From contig NW_024040041.1 of NCBI RefSeq assembly GCF_014851395.1, positions 9,044,041 to 9,108,040 on the forward strand: a stretch of 64,000 nucleotides of DNA. Reading direction: 5' to 3'. This document shows positions 12,001 through 23,800 of this stretch, one piece after another. The notes beneath the pieces are model-generated. The model worked only from the letters and a program-made list of their open reading frames with translations, ran no database searches and was not told where the DNA came from. The translations under genes were made by a program, and so were the position numbers. The stretch's first letter is position 1. Each line of letters starts with the position of its first letter. The DNA comes from Micropterus salmoides. Its lineage: Eukaryota > Chordata > Actinopteri > Centrarchiformes > Centrarchidae.

Positions 12001-15000
12001 TTCTGCCCCCTTGTGGCAATCTGCAGTAAAAGCATAAAGACTGAAAGCTGCTTCTCATAAAACATAATCCATTAGCTCAATTAGACAACTACTTATAGGC
12101 AACTAAAACATCACCAGGTGTTATAGCTGGTGGAATCACGGTCACCAGTTACCTCCAATTTCTTCATCCAGTCTCTCTTCTGCTTCTTCTCCAGCAGGTT
12201 GCCCAAAGTAATCATTAGGATGTTGCTTACTAATATAATGGGAATATAGGCTATGAAAGGGACTGTGCAGTGGCTGTGGGATGCTGGGATATCCTGTCTC
12301 AGCAGCATGAACCAGCCAATCCTTCGTGCTGTAGTCTGAGGGAAGCTGAGATTCTGATTTTGAGGATGCTTTTTCAGAGTTTCCACTGCTTGAAGGATGT
12401 AGTTCCTGCTTGTCTACAGACACTATAGGCTGATAGAGGTGGTAATAATAGTAGGGGTTATTGTGATCATCATACACTGATTTTGTGGGTGGAGGAGTGG
12501 TTTGATGTTTAAAATATGATGGATGCTGTGGTGGGGAGGAAGCTGCTTGAAGCAGAGGGTCTCTCTCTTCTTTAGATGAAGTTGGAGACACAGGGTCAGT
12601 GCCGAGTAAACTCTCAGGTCCATAATACATTTGATAATAGTGGTAATAAGGGTAAGGAGGAAGATTATGGTTGAATGACGGTGTGGGGAAACAGGGTTGT
12701 TCTGGGGGAGGAACTGCAACAGCGTCTGGTCCAGGTGGGAGGGGAGGCTGGACTGTGTTCTTTTTGTCATCCAGCTCTGCTTTTACATCATCGTCGTCAG
12801 ACAAAGGTGGATGTTTGATCCATTCTGGGCTATTTTTTTGGAAGTTTGTTTTATCTGGCTTTGGCTGATGAACGTCTGATGAGTGAGGAAGTGGATGAAC
12901 AAAGCCCTTGTTGAGAGGAGCCAATCTTTTGGCCTCGCCACTAGAAATATGTGGAAAGTAATAGAAGTAGTGGTATGGATATGGCTGTGGGGGATAAGGT
13001 GTATGAGGTGCAGAGGCTTTGGGAACAAATTCAGGACTTGGAAGGGTGTAAGGATGAGAAGCAGCATCAGGCGTGAGTTGAGGGACCTGGTCCGAGTTAA
13101 CTCTGCTGAGAGCCTCGATGGGGGGGAAGACTGGAAATTCAGGGTTATGAGGATTAGTTAAAGACTGTTCTTTAGGAATCTCATGGCCTGGAACAGGGTC
13201 TTGAGGTGGGCCAGGAAGAGGGATTTTAGGGTGATGGTAGTAGTGATAGTATTGATTGAAGACATGGAGAGGTGGCGCTTCAGCTTGAATCGGAAAGCCT
13301 GAATCTGAGGAGGGAGAATGTGTTGCACTGCGCTTCTCAGAAAGACCCAATACAGGAGTTTCTTGCGTTCGCTGCAGATCTGGATACAGCAGACCTGAAT
13401 CCTCTAGAACATCTGTAGATGAGAGAGAACTTTGAACACCGAAATGTTTATAAGACTCCCTCACAGGAATCTGATGGGCATAGTAGTCCTGGTGGTCTGG
13501 CTGGGAATCAACGGGAGACTGTGGGCCAAATGTGGACTCGGAAGTTGAATATGAGAGAGTAGGGTTAAATGTGTCGTGTCCATCGGTACTAGGATACTTG
13601 TGGTGGTATGTAGGGTGGGGATAGTTTGGTGGGGCCAGGTAGAAAGGTGGAGCAAATGGAAAAGGTTCTGTATGGTCAGTAGGCCCTCTTGCTTGACGAT
13701 GAGGGATTTTGACCAGAGGCTGACGTGTTACTGGGAGTTCTTCAGGTAGAGAGATGGGACAGGCCAGTGACAATGTATTTTCTCCTATTTTAAGAGAAAG
13801 TGTGTATTTTCCATCCTGAAAAAAAAAAAAAAAAAAAGATCAGAGATGTCTGTAAAGAACACATGAGGTTACATTTAGTACAGGATTGTTGATGTCTGAT
13901 CTCTGCATGAACTCAGTATTTAGACACTAAAAACACACACGGAAGGTGCACAGAAGTAAACAGTTCTCATATTTAGCAGTTGAGGTCAGGAAAGGTGTGG
14001 GGGTCATTTTATACACGTATCAGTTCTGTAGACTGTTGTTGGGGGGAACCTCTGTCCACTGAGGCTTGCGTAAAACAGTGTTTTTTAATCTTCTCTCGAA
14101 TGCTATGACTCTCAGTCCTTTACCCCCAATGAGCTAGTTTAACTTACTTTATGAGTACATGTAGTTACATCTGTAATGTTTGAAGCATTTTCAGGTCCCA
14201 ATTATATAACTTTAGAGTGCATGTAGTGGTTCAAAAATCAAAACGTCTTGTAAGTTTTATAATTTAAAGAATTCATGTTTACTTTAAATTCACACTGGAT
14301 TTTATATTTATTTTACACAAGAATCATGGCACACCAGTTACATGAAGACATTATCCTTCACTGTGATGCAAGTACTGAATGAGTCATTAGTAGGCCTATC
14401 ACACTTTTCTACTCCCCTACAGATATTAAGACAAATGTGTTAAGACTTTTCTGAAATTCACCTTTACTGTGATGCCACATGTAACAAATGGAGCAGCGAT
14501 TACGATCTCTGCACCTTGTCTGTCTAAAGTGTAACCACACTGCTCAGCCAACATCACCAAAGGGGTCCATGTTCCTCTGACTGTAGTGAAAAGGAAAAAA
14601 AACTATTGTCACACAGTATATATTTCTGAAAAAGCCACAGAGAGGTAGATATTCGTTAGAGTGAACTGAATGTTAGTTTGTATTTACCATTTACCCCCAG
14701 CTCCTCTGTAACAGACAGGCCCTGCACTTTGACAGTCATACCATGCGGGGAGCAGCAGATGGAGGACGGGCCCACGGCCTGTGGCTGGATCTGAGAGGCT
14801 GGACAGGACATCTTGACTGGAGTCCCCCTCCACAGCAGAGGCAACACATAGCGGCCCTCCTGAACACACATTTAAAACAGCATTCTTTTATACTTTAACT
14901 GCTGTTGGCTAAAACATTTTACCTCCATTAGAGAGGACATTTCTAATTATGAAAAACTTCTCATAAAGTAATAATTAAAAACATGAGTCAACAAGCATGG

Positions 15001-18000
15001 AAGTCCCCAACCATCTTGTCAAGATAACATAAGAGTGTCATTTCATTTAAAATGTACGATTCATCATTACTCCGTTACAAAAAATATTTTGTTTGGTACA
15101 AGTTAACAGTCGCTCACTGTGAAGACAATGGAAAGGCTTCAGTTGAATTAGAAACAAACCAAAAGAAAGCTAAACAACAAACTAAACTAGCCCATTTAAT
15201 CAGATTTCTGTGCAGAGGACAGTACTAGCTAGTTCTAATCTGGAGTGATAGAACCAGCCTGTGAATTGGTATCTGATATTAAATAAAAAAATTATACGGA
15301 TCCTATACCTCCTGTGTGACGTCGCAGGCGTTATAATGAACCATCAGACTGAGGTCTCTCCATGTGGTCTGAACAGAGTAGCCGCACTGAGGTGGCAGCT
15401 GGGACAGGGGCACAGATGACTCATTCACTGAGATCCAAAGAGAGCCATAAGAAAACCTTTACTTCACTCTTAAGAAAAACTGTACTGAAGATATTAACAT
15501 AAAGGCACATGTTACTGTACTACATAAGGGCATACAACTTCAGAAAATAGCTTAAACTCGAAGGACACTAGGTGCAAGTACACTCACCGCCTACTTTATT
15601 AGGTAATCAGCCAATCACATGGCAGCAAGTCAATGTATGTAGACATGTAGACTAGTCAAGATGACTTGCTGAAGTTCAAGCCGAGCATCAGAATGGGGAA
15701 GAAAGGGGATTTAAGTGGCTTTGAACGTGGCATGGTTGTTGCTGCCAGACGGGCTAGTCTGAGTATTTCTGAAACTGCTGATCTACTGGGATTTTCACGC
15801 ACAACCATCTCTAGGGTTTACAGAGAATGGTCCGAAAAAGAGAAAATATTCAGTGAGCAGCAGTTGTGTGGACAAAAATTGGACAATAGAAGATTGGAAA
15901 AACGTTGCCTGGTCTGATGAGTCTCGATTTCAGCTGCAACATTCAGATGGTAGGGACAGAATTTGGCGTATACAACATGAAAGAATGGATCCATCCTGCT
16001 TTCAGGAGGACACACCTAATACCAATTAAGCATCGTTGTAACGCGACAGCCTGCCTGAGTATTGTTGCTGACCATGTCCATCTCACAGTGTACCCATCTT
16101 CTTACGGCTCCTTTCAGCAGGACAATGCACCACGTCAAGCTCAAATCATCTCAAACTGGTTTCTCAAACATGACAATGAGTTCACTGCACTCCAATGGCC
16201 TCCACAGTCACCAGATCTCAATCCAGAAGAGCCTGACCTTTAGGATGTGGTGGAACAGGAGATTTGCATCATGGATGTGCTGACAAATCTGTAGCAACTG
16301 CGTGATGCTATCATGTCAATATGAACCAATGTCTCTGAACACCTTGTTGAAGGTATACCATGAAGAACAAAGGCAGTTCTAGTGTACCTAATAAAGTGGA
16401 CAGTGAGTGTATACTGTGTAGTATACAGCATCTCCACATTTAAATTCCAAGCCATGTATAACAATGTCGCTATCTCAAACATAAAGCTGGAGTATTTGTA
16501 AATGGTGAAGGTGTAGCCTCACCCCGGTCCAGCAGCAGTTGTACAGCTCGTCTCCTTCTGACAGTGAGAGTCATGGCATCATCTCCACACTCCACCACAG
16601 GCTGCAGCCTCTGCCAGCTCCGCTCTGAGGCGCTGACCCGCTGACCTCTGATCCTCTCCTGGCCTCCCTTAGACTGGACTGGTAAACAAAAACAAATCAC
16701 ATCAGATAGACACTATACAGAATTCAAATGATGAGACAGGGGGATATTTTTATAGATATATAGAAATAATCAGTGACTTCTGCACAAAACTGCTTAGGTT
16801 AAGATTTTCCTTAAAATAAAAATCAGCTACACAAAACACCCTTATAGGCCAACTATGGTATTTTCCAACCTGGACCCCGTTTTTGTGTCTAACTAATTGG
16901 GACAACTGAGTTCTGAACGAGAGCCCTGCAGCTGGCAGCAGCGAGACAGGGCTGCAACGTAAGGCTCAGAATGTTATTACAGGTGTACATTGTGGAAAGG
17001 ATCCATACAGATTGTTTTGTAAAAGAGTTAGATCATTTTTGTTTAACCAGAAACAGTCACTATGTTGCTCTCAAAAAGCCACCAGACAAAAACTGTAATT
17101 TTAACTTGCAGAAGACTGGTGATGCTCGTCTACCGCTGCCTCAGTCGGTTAGACTGTTTGTGTTATTGGGTGACTTTTGTGTTTTAAAGGTTTAAAAAAA
17201 AATAATAATACACCAAAGTCACACTACAACACAAAATCGATCGGGTAAGCGGTAGACCATAGTGGTTACTGTTTTTGTCAATAGATTCTGGTGGCTTTGA
17301 CAGTCATAAAAAGGTCCTGCATTGAAAATATTACTTAAGCAAAAGTATGTAATGGGTTAGATTGATGTAAACTGTGCGTGCTGCTTTGTTCATGTTTCTA
17401 CTCTGTATGTTTCAGCTAGTAACTTATACTTTAACAATATTATTCTATATACAAACACCTTTCAGTTATTGTTTACATTTGTACTCCAATTATGTTATGA
17501 GTTTCATGTTGCATATGTTTTAATAGTTTTTAAAGTACTTGAACTACATGAAGTACACAAAGTAGTAATTCAGTACAATGTCTTTTATCTCATGTTTGTT
17601 GCATGCTCTCATAATGTATGATTTCATTTTAAATTACTTTAGGTCGACTGTGTAACAACTGCAGAAGAAAAATAAATTTTTGGCCAACTCTGGTGCATTT
17701 ACATTAATGTTTTATTAACGTGCACCCTCCCTGCTAAATTAAAAGTGCTCCTTATAGATCATATCTGATTATTATTAGGTGTGCATGGACATAAAAGCAG
17801 AAAGAGGTTAAGTAAAGTACCTCAAGTACAGTAGTAATACTTGAGTAAATGTATTTAGTTACATTCCAGCACTGACCAGAACTTATGCCTGTTGGAGTCA
17901 AAGAAAAATAATCAGCAGATGTATTTGCACAAGAAGCCACAAAAAAGTACACTGATAAACAGCTAGGCTACAGACTTAAGGAGAAGCAGTGGGAAGAAGG

Positions 18001-18831
18001 GGACATGGAGATAAAGTCAGAAGTAGCTACAGGAAGGAGTAGACAATATTATCCAGGTTAAGATTTGGTCATCCAGGACTAAACAGCACATTCCTTAAAA
18101 TAGGAAAACACAAACCCTATATGACCTTTTGCATACAGGAAGAAACTTTAGAAGATGTAATGATTCAGATATGAAGCTGAGAGCAGAGACCTGATGCAGA
18201 GCCTCATATAGATCAACTGATTTTTAATTTATTGTCAGTGTAAAGGGCTTAAATTTAGAGCCCGAGCCACACTCCAATATGAGTTAATAGAGAAAAAGCA
18301 CTGCACTATTTCAAAAAACCGAAGAGGAGGGATTTTACCTGACTCAGCAGAGTATGACTGGTCGCCCACGTCAGGAATACGAATTTCAAGTTGACCAATA
18401 ATGTAAAACTCGCCGTGAATGACAGGTTTCATTTCCCCCTTGCTACAGTCTTTATTTGGAGGGTCCATCCACTTCCCCTCGGTTTGCTTCCGTTTCTTAC
18501 GGTTTTGGTCAGACGCCATTGTGGGTTTGAGTGTCTGTTCGGCCCCGCCACCAGGGGTTTTACTCTGTGTCCCGTCCCTGTTTTCCGCGAAGTCGCGAAG
18601 GTATGGGAGACTTCTGGACTCTTCTCCCTGCCTTGAGTCGAGGTGTAGCCACTGCCCGCCCTGTCGGTTAGAGGGCTGAGTTGAGAGGCCCCTCGTCGTT
18701 AAAACGCTGCTCCTGTCATTGTGAATATAAACATCAGGCTCACACCAACCCACTGAAAGCAAAGTGATTGCTGTGATGGAGTAAATGAGGAGGAGGACGC
18801 CGACGCGGTATCCCTTTTGTTTGAAATGCAT
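2589..18831 (-). CDS. Zona pellucida (egg envelope) protein with extra ZP-N domains, ZP2/ZPAX-like
   Basis: Secreted structural protein of the egg coat, about 1215 residues. Coding exons on the minus strand, assembled from GT-AG sites with every phase matching: 18831-18339, 16678-16523, 15427-15309, 14859-14688, 14580-14462, 13815-12153, 10877-10767, 9224-9049, 8830-8736, 4469-4339, 4222-4042, 3368-3215, 2999-2933, 2599-2589. Residues 1-31 form a signal peptide (LLLIYSITAITLLSVGW). A first ZP-N domain has Cys195, 231, 251 and 275; a second has Cys291 or 292, 328, 348 and 372. Residues about 376-905 are rich in Pro, Tyr and His. The ZP module runs from Cys946 (DCTVGQHLIFAVPD) through GRPVYVEASLLDPP to IYFLCLTEVCSAADGDCTLGC, then ISQE and stop. 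No transmembrane segment, furin site or propeptide follows. I am confident of the ZP family; the subclass (ZPAX or ZP2-like) is inference. An alternative reading that continues exon 6 past 12153 would stop at 12142 and lose the ZP module. Confidence 0.88.
4680..7755. repeat. Composite teleost dispersed repeat in a ZP intron
   Basis: It lies in the 4.3-kb intron between the exons ending at 8736 and starting at 4469. It begins with AAGCTGCAAGCAGCG then GGGCCCTCGCAC and ends with TCGTGCTCGGGCCCTAA, sequences I recognise as the edges of a common fish interspersed repeat. Inside are two copies of a unit of about 469 bases, and roughly 1.7 kb (4962-6676) looks like foreign sequence inserted between two copies of a 61-base stretch (4901-4961 and 6677-6737). 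No transposase frame was found, so it is non-autonomous. Confidence 0.6.
6715..7655 (+). repeat. Two tandem copies of a unit of about 469 bases
   Basis: The landmark CAGATGTGAGCATG occurs near 6715 and again near 7184. Each is followed by the same series: ACTTCCTGT, a GACGAAAACTCGCAAATAGC block, CCTAGGAGGAGTTCGTTAAA, and AAAATGGCCGAC. Both copies end with a GGTGGCGCTA block. This is internal structure of the 4680-7755 repeat. Confidence 0.7.
9345..9600. repeat. Fish interspersed repeat fragment
   Basis: Contains CAAAGCGCTTTACACAGCA, a CACTGATGGCAGAGGC block, and an ATGCAGACTGGAGGAGCCGG block. I recognise these as parts of a widespread teleost repeat family. A short related piece (CTCAAAGTGCTTTACA) occurs near 21413. 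It lies in the intron just upstream of the ZP exon at 9049-9224. I cannot tell whether the source is a SINE or the tail of a LINE. Confidence 0.5.
9659..10454. mobile_element. Non-autonomous DNA transposon with terminal inverted repeats
   Basis: The left end reads GCCATAACATTATGACCAC. The right end, reverse-complemented, reads GCTGTAACTTTATGACCAC, so the termini match as imperfect inverted repeats of about 20 bases. The next block, TGCCTAATATTGTGTAGGTC, is one I know from repeated fish sequences. No intact transposase frame remains. It sits in the intron between the ZP exons at 10767 and 9224. The superfamily cannot be settled from this copy. Confidence 0.55.
12003..12016 (-). promoter_or_regulatory. 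CTCF-type motif
   Basis: The minus strand reads CCACAAGGGGGCAG, a near-perfect match to the vertebrate CTCF core consensus. It lies in the intron just downstream of the large ZP exon. Binding is inferred from the motif only. Confidence 0.5.
12153..13815 (-). other. Large Pro/Tyr/His-rich exon of the ZP gene
   Basis: A single exon of 1663 bases encodes residues 354-907. The first 20 residues finish the second ZP-N domain (ACP). The rest is low complexity, with recurring aromatic clusters such as YYHYYHHP (about residue 542), YPYHYFYYFP (641), YPYYHYYQMYY (749) and YYYYHLYQP (811), spaced about 60-110 residues apart and separated by Pro/Ser-rich stretches. The C-terminal end is acidic (EEAEERLDEEIGG). 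The donor is GGAG|GTAACT at 12153/12152. It may act as an extended spacer and a cross-linking region; that is inference. Confidence 0.85.
15581..16409 (+). mobile_element. Internally deleted Tc1-type transposon
   Basis: The left end CACTCACCGCCTACTTTATT and the right end (reverse complement CACTCACTGTCCACTTTATT) are terminal inverted repeats, flanked by TA duplications at 15579-15580 and 16410-16411. Inside, the plus strand encodes the N-terminal helix-turn-helix of a Tc1 transposase (MGKKGDLSGFERGMVVAARR, ETADLLGFSRTTISRVYREW). After a deletion and frame changes comes the C-terminal catalytic part (FQQDNAPRQAQII, WPPQSPDLNPEE). At 829 bases it is about half the usual length and cannot make a working enzyme. 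It lies antisense within a ZP intron, between the exons at 15427 and 16523. Confidence 0.88.
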
Positions 18832-18960
18832 TGCAAATTAGAGTTTCTCTGTGCGCACCAAAACACTGGGGCAGAGGGAACGGCAGCAGTATTTTTGTAG
18901 ACTTCCTGCCAACACACCTGCTCACTAATTGGCCTTAATTAGCCAGGTGGCACGTGATCA
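18832..18960 (-). promoter_or_regulatory. Proximal promoter of the ZP gene with three E-boxes
   Basis: Upstream of the ATG at 18831 there are E-box cores at 18915-18920 (CACCTG), 18944-18949 (CAGGTG) and 18951-18956 (CACGTG), plus an inverted CCAAT near 18928. No clear TATA box was found. E-boxes near the start are known in vertebrate zona genes as targets of the oocyte factor FIGLA. The spacing here suits that role, but it is inferred from motifs. Confidence 0.4.
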
Positions 18961-19612
18961 GTAGTTAACGTTATTACAGATGTTCCCCATGTGTTTCACA
19001 TGTATTATTTCTATGTTCAAGGTTTAAAATGATCAGTGACTACTACTACATTTACTCAAGTGCTGCAGTCAAGTATGATTTTAAGGTATAAGCTTTACTG
19101 GAGCATTTACATTTTCTGCTACTGTATGCTTCTACTCCTATTCAGCTTTTTACTCCACTAACAGATATTGCATTAATTGTCAGCAGATCCACCAAAGAGA
19201 CATTTCCCCTCTAAACCTTTCAGAGGGATTCATTTAAATAACTCATAACAATAATAGCGCATTGTTTCACAAAAAGCTACAAACCAGAGAGAAGTAAAAC
19301 AAAAATACTGTCCATTAATCATCTCAATTAATATTGTCTCCTTTTGGATGGGCCCAACCATAGACTGTATATAAAGAGGGCCCAACTAGCTCCACTTCTC
19401 CAGCTGTAACATGTTATCATGCTTTGATACAGTGTTAACAATCTAATAATGTCACATATATTAAACTATTAGTCACAAGGACCATGTTTTTGCATAATGA
19501 GTACTTTTACTTTTGATACTTTAACTTGCTGATCATACCCCTATACTTTTACTTAAGTATGATTAAAATCGCTGCAGAGACTCATTTACAACTTCAGCAC
19601 ACTCTATTCTGT

Positions 19613-19626
19613 CCACTAGAGGGCAG
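19613..19626 (+). promoter_or_regulatory. CTCF-type motif
   Basis: CCACTAGAGGGCAG matches the CTCF core consensus closely. It lies about 780 bases upstream of the ZP start codon, in non-repetitive sequence, on the opposite strand to the motif at 12003. Occupancy is not shown by sequence. Confidence 0.5.
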
Positions 19627-19694
19627 CACTACCTTGCACTAAGTCACCAAATGTATAGCATTATTTTTATGAAGACTGATAAATTCATGTAGAC

Positions 19695-19695
<1 letters not shown>

Positions 19696-19736
<41 letters not shown>
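19696..19736 (+). repeat. (TATC)n microsatellite
   Basis: About ten perfect copies of TATC. Likely polymorphic; no other function is visible. Confidence 0.95.
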
Positions 19737-20845
19737 GTCAAAGCATCATTTCAAAGTATAATTTCTCAATGTTGTAAGAACAGAAATTGATTGTTAAAAC
19801 ACACAAACTCACACACATTAAATATGTATCTTTAAAATACCATGTTTTCCATCTGTGTAATACTATTAGCATAATGAATAGGTCACTTATTCAATAGAAA
19901 AGAAGACATTAAGACATGAAGTTACAGAAAGAAAGGCTCTGCCCTTCTGACAGATCTCATGTCCTCCTGACATTCAGTGATATTTAACCTTTGCCCTCTT
20001 TTAAATAATCTCCTCACTTGATTGATATACATAAATCATCCAGTAAGTCACGTTGGAAGATTAATTTACCACCTAACTCCTGTGTGTCATTTACAATAAT
20101 TTGCATTCCATTGTTTAGTTTGTTATACTTCACTGAAATGAAATCTCCATTTATTAAAAAAGACTGGTTTAGTTATATTGTCTGTGAACTACTGTACTTA
20201 ACCAAACAGCCAAGAAACAAGATCATCAGTTTGCTGCCAACTCCACTATCTGACAATAAGACTCAGTCATCACATTGTGGTTGTAATTTTATCAACTGAG
20301 GCAATTTTCTCACAGTGCTTTGCTCATAAGGGCTGTCTTTCCATTTCTAACTAACAAAACGCTAGGTTAGAAGAATGTCGCGAGGAATTAGATGACCACA
20401 TAGACGCACAGTTGGAACCAAACCAGCCCCACAGTTTGAATGCTTTGAACAACTACACTTCATGAAGAGGCTCTGAAGATGTGTGTAAGTGTGTATGTTG
20501 TAGGGTGGCGGTGGTGGGGGTGGGGTGATCAGTTGATGATGGGCGCGGTAGTGGGATGACTCATATTTGGAGTTGCCTAGCTACAGCCAGAAGTTGTTTT
20601 CTTTAGAGTCAGAGTGAGAGTACAGTGTGCATGTCTGGATTTCATTGAGGGAGCAAGGCATTGTGGGGGTGACATGAACGCAGGGGTGGTACTGAGCAGG
20701 AAACAGGAGGAGCACAAATTACGCGGGGAGAAACTGGAGTTAAATGTATTCATGTCAGCGAGGGAGGGGGGAAGAAAAGAGAGTGAGGCCTACTAAAAGA
20801 GCGCTCAGGGTGAGGAAGTGAATCAAGAATGAAAACCCCTGGCCA

Positions 20846-20859
20846 GTAACCATGGAAAC
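20846..20859 (+). promoter_or_regulatory. RFX-type X-box motif
   Basis: GTAACCATGGAAAC has the two half-sites of the RFX-bound X-box (GTNRCC and its inverted partner) with no mismatch in the invariant positions. It is intergenic. Confidence 0.35.
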
Positions 20860-23800
20860 AGGTTGGCTCAAGTAAATATGAGGACTTCTTTTTTTGTTGA
20901 ATGTAAACGGTGGCTAGGGCACCAAAACTGACACACACAATACTCCCCCCACTGGAAGCTGTACTGCAGCCTTCACAAAGTACAGTGGCTCACATCTACT
21001 GTACAACATCCACCATGTCTGGTTCATAATTAACCTCTGAAGCTGCTCCCATCTCATTTTCATTCAAACCACAGGCAGGCAGCCAACAGGGCACATGCAA
21101 GTACTTAGAGAGAAATTCTCTTAGCTACATGTTTAGCATATTCTTTGATGTCTTAATTAGATTTTAATTGCCCTTTCACTTAAAGTTTAGTTTCAATATT
21201 TTACTCTCAGGACAAACAGAAATGTAGCGTTTTCTGCAGCAATTCAAACACCTTTTTCTACATTTGCCCAAACGTATAGATTATGTAAAAACAAATCTTT
21301 GTAAGGAAGTGTATAAAGAACAGGATATAGTCTTAATTATAGACTATATAATAATATTAATAATTATAATAATACACTTGATTTGTATAACACCTTTCAT
21401 ACATAAAATGCAGCTCAAAGTGCTTTACATCAAATTTTATATATATAAAAAAATTAATAAGTGGCAAATAAAACTAAATAATAAAACAGGGTAGGCCTGC
21501 ACGCTATGAGGAAAATTCTGCAATGTGCCATTACATTGTTCAATATTGGGATAACGATATGACTTGTGATTAATAAACAAATATTGAAGTGTGAATATTA
21601 GCTGCCTGGTTGTTTTTAAATTCACTCCAGGATTAGAATAAAGTTTTTTAAATATAACTAATTATTGTTTCTAGAGCAGCAACAGTAATGTTAACAGCAG
21701 CAAAGTCACCTTATAAACTCAAGAGAAAGAGCAGGCAGAGGCTGCAGCGTGATAATAAACACTACAGTCTTTAGCCTCGGGACCAATTTTATACCACATT
21801 TCAGTGCCCATCCATAAATTATATTAGTTTTCTTATTCATCCCATTATTCTTTTGAGATGTGTTTATCACACACGTTCATATCACAATTTATCTGTCGGC
21901 ACTGGGGTAGAATAAAATTTGAAATGAGATGAAATTAAATAAAAAATAAACTTGCAATAAGATTAAATAAGAGCAAGCACCAACATTTAGGTTCAACAAT
22001 TTAAACTGTAGGGATTCTCAGGGGCTAACGATGTATGTTGTGTGTCATCCATGTAGCTAGCTGTTGTATTGGTTGAGTGGAAGCATGTCTAAACAAAGAA
22101 GTAGTGGACCAAGTATTGAACTCTGGAATGCTGGAATGGGTATTAACATTCATACCAATACTTACAAAAAACCCTAATCCCAAATCAAACCCGCACAATT
22201 CAACTTGAATGTCAAAAGAAATGTACTTTATTTCTTATTTTCTGATGTAGTGAGGCTGAGGTCGCCAAAGAACGAGTTGTCGTCAAGCAGAAGGAACACT
22301 GGAGTTAGTGTGACCATTACTGGAAAATCATCTCACTCCTGAGGAAGTAAGGAATATGGAAGCTCTGTGTGCATATTTCTTTTGTCCTCCAGTACCTGGG
22401 GCAATGTGTCACTCCCTTAAAGGATGACAAGTATGCAGTATGTATATACAATATGCGTCTGTTCCTCTCCAGAAACTGGAGTGATGTGTCGCTACCTTTG
22501 GAAACAGATGAGGAAGTGAATGTATATATGAATGTATGGGAGTGTGTATAAGTGTTTCTCACTCCTCCACGGACATGTCTGTGCAGTAGCTTCATTGTCA
22601 GACCCAGCCTGGGGACACTGGGAGCAGGGACCGTTGACTTTTCCAATTAGTCAACCGCCTGGGGTGAGGTGAGAGTTTCAACACAAAAAGCCACTGACAC
22701 TGGGCCTTGTGTTTGCTCTGCCTCATTCAAAAGAACATTCACATCCAAAGTCTTTGAAATTGCCCCTGCAAATCCTGTAAATACACACTCTGGGCTGCTT
22801 TTAAAATAGGAGTTTAGAAATCTCGGGGCAGGGTGCGACATTGTGTAAGACAGAGGAGGAATGAGCAGAGTGAGACAGTCAACCACAGACAGAGAGCTTT
22901 ACTATTGTGTAAAGCAGCAGTGTCTTGGCTGTGGTCAGACTCACTCCCCTGGCATGTAGGCACCGCTCTGTTGGCTTTGTTTCACACAGTCGTGTTGAAA
23001 TGCCCCCTCACTGGGACTCCTCACAAACACCTTAATTAAAGGATTTTGGCATTACTCAACCAAAAATAGCGATGTGTCCTCCTTTAGGCCTTGTATGTCT
23101 TTTTACATCTAATTCATATTTTTGGCATTTAGCTGATGCTCTTTTTCAGGTTAAGTTAACATGTGTCAAAGAGATGAACGTCTAGCCTTGCCAACTTTAC
23201 AAACAACCAGTGAATAAGAATGAAAGGCTCAGTGCCACCGATTTGAGACAGAAGATGCGACAAGTTATCTGTGATAGAGGGGTGCTTGTTAAAGACGTTA
23301 AGAAGGTAATTGTCCTCTTGACAGGCCACATAACTCAGTTTCCACAAAATAAAATGTCAAAGTGTAGCATAGTTCAATTCTGTGCATTTCAGTCATTTCT
23401 AAATAGTAAAGTCAGCTCTTGATACCTGCGTGCACAGTAAACTGCGCACTGGAGCTAATAGAACCGCACTGTACCAGTCGCCTCTGAGAAAGTACTAGAA
23501 GAATACTATTAATACTTGTGAACACAACACTTGACAGATCAGACAATATCACAACTGTTCTAAGAGATCCTTTATGACTCCGACAACTCTGGTTTTTCCG
23601 GTACTGATCAGTTATGGCAGCATGACAAAGGGATGATTGTTGAGCAAGGCTCCCCATTGGTCTTCTTCAGTAGTTTCTCAGGCATGTGATTTGTCGACTT
23701 GTGTTTGGATCTCAAAAACATGTTGTGGCTAAGCTCCTGCCACACCCCCTGATATGTGCAGCAGTAGACGGTGGCGTGGTTGAGTTTTTACTCTGAAAAT

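Larger units (their letters stand above)
18961..20845. other. Intergenic, no gene seen
   Basis: AT-rich sequence upstream of the ZP gene. It holds a CTCF-type motif at 19613, a tetranucleotide microsatellite at 19696 and a G-rich stretch near 20505-20525. No coding frame with exon-like codon use was found. Confidence 0.6.

Noticed and set aside
12671..13161. Plus-strand open frames opposite the ZP spacer exon
   Set aside because: Antisense shadows caused by the biased Pro/Tyr codons of the real exon. The same applies to plus-strand frames opposite tcf20 (46.6-53.7 kb).
12142..13773. Minus-strand open frame of 543 codons as a complete gene
   Set aside because: It is an internal exon of the ZP gene. 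Reading through the GT donor at 12152 adds only a few codons and a stop, whereas splicing to 10877 restores frame and leads into a full ZP module.
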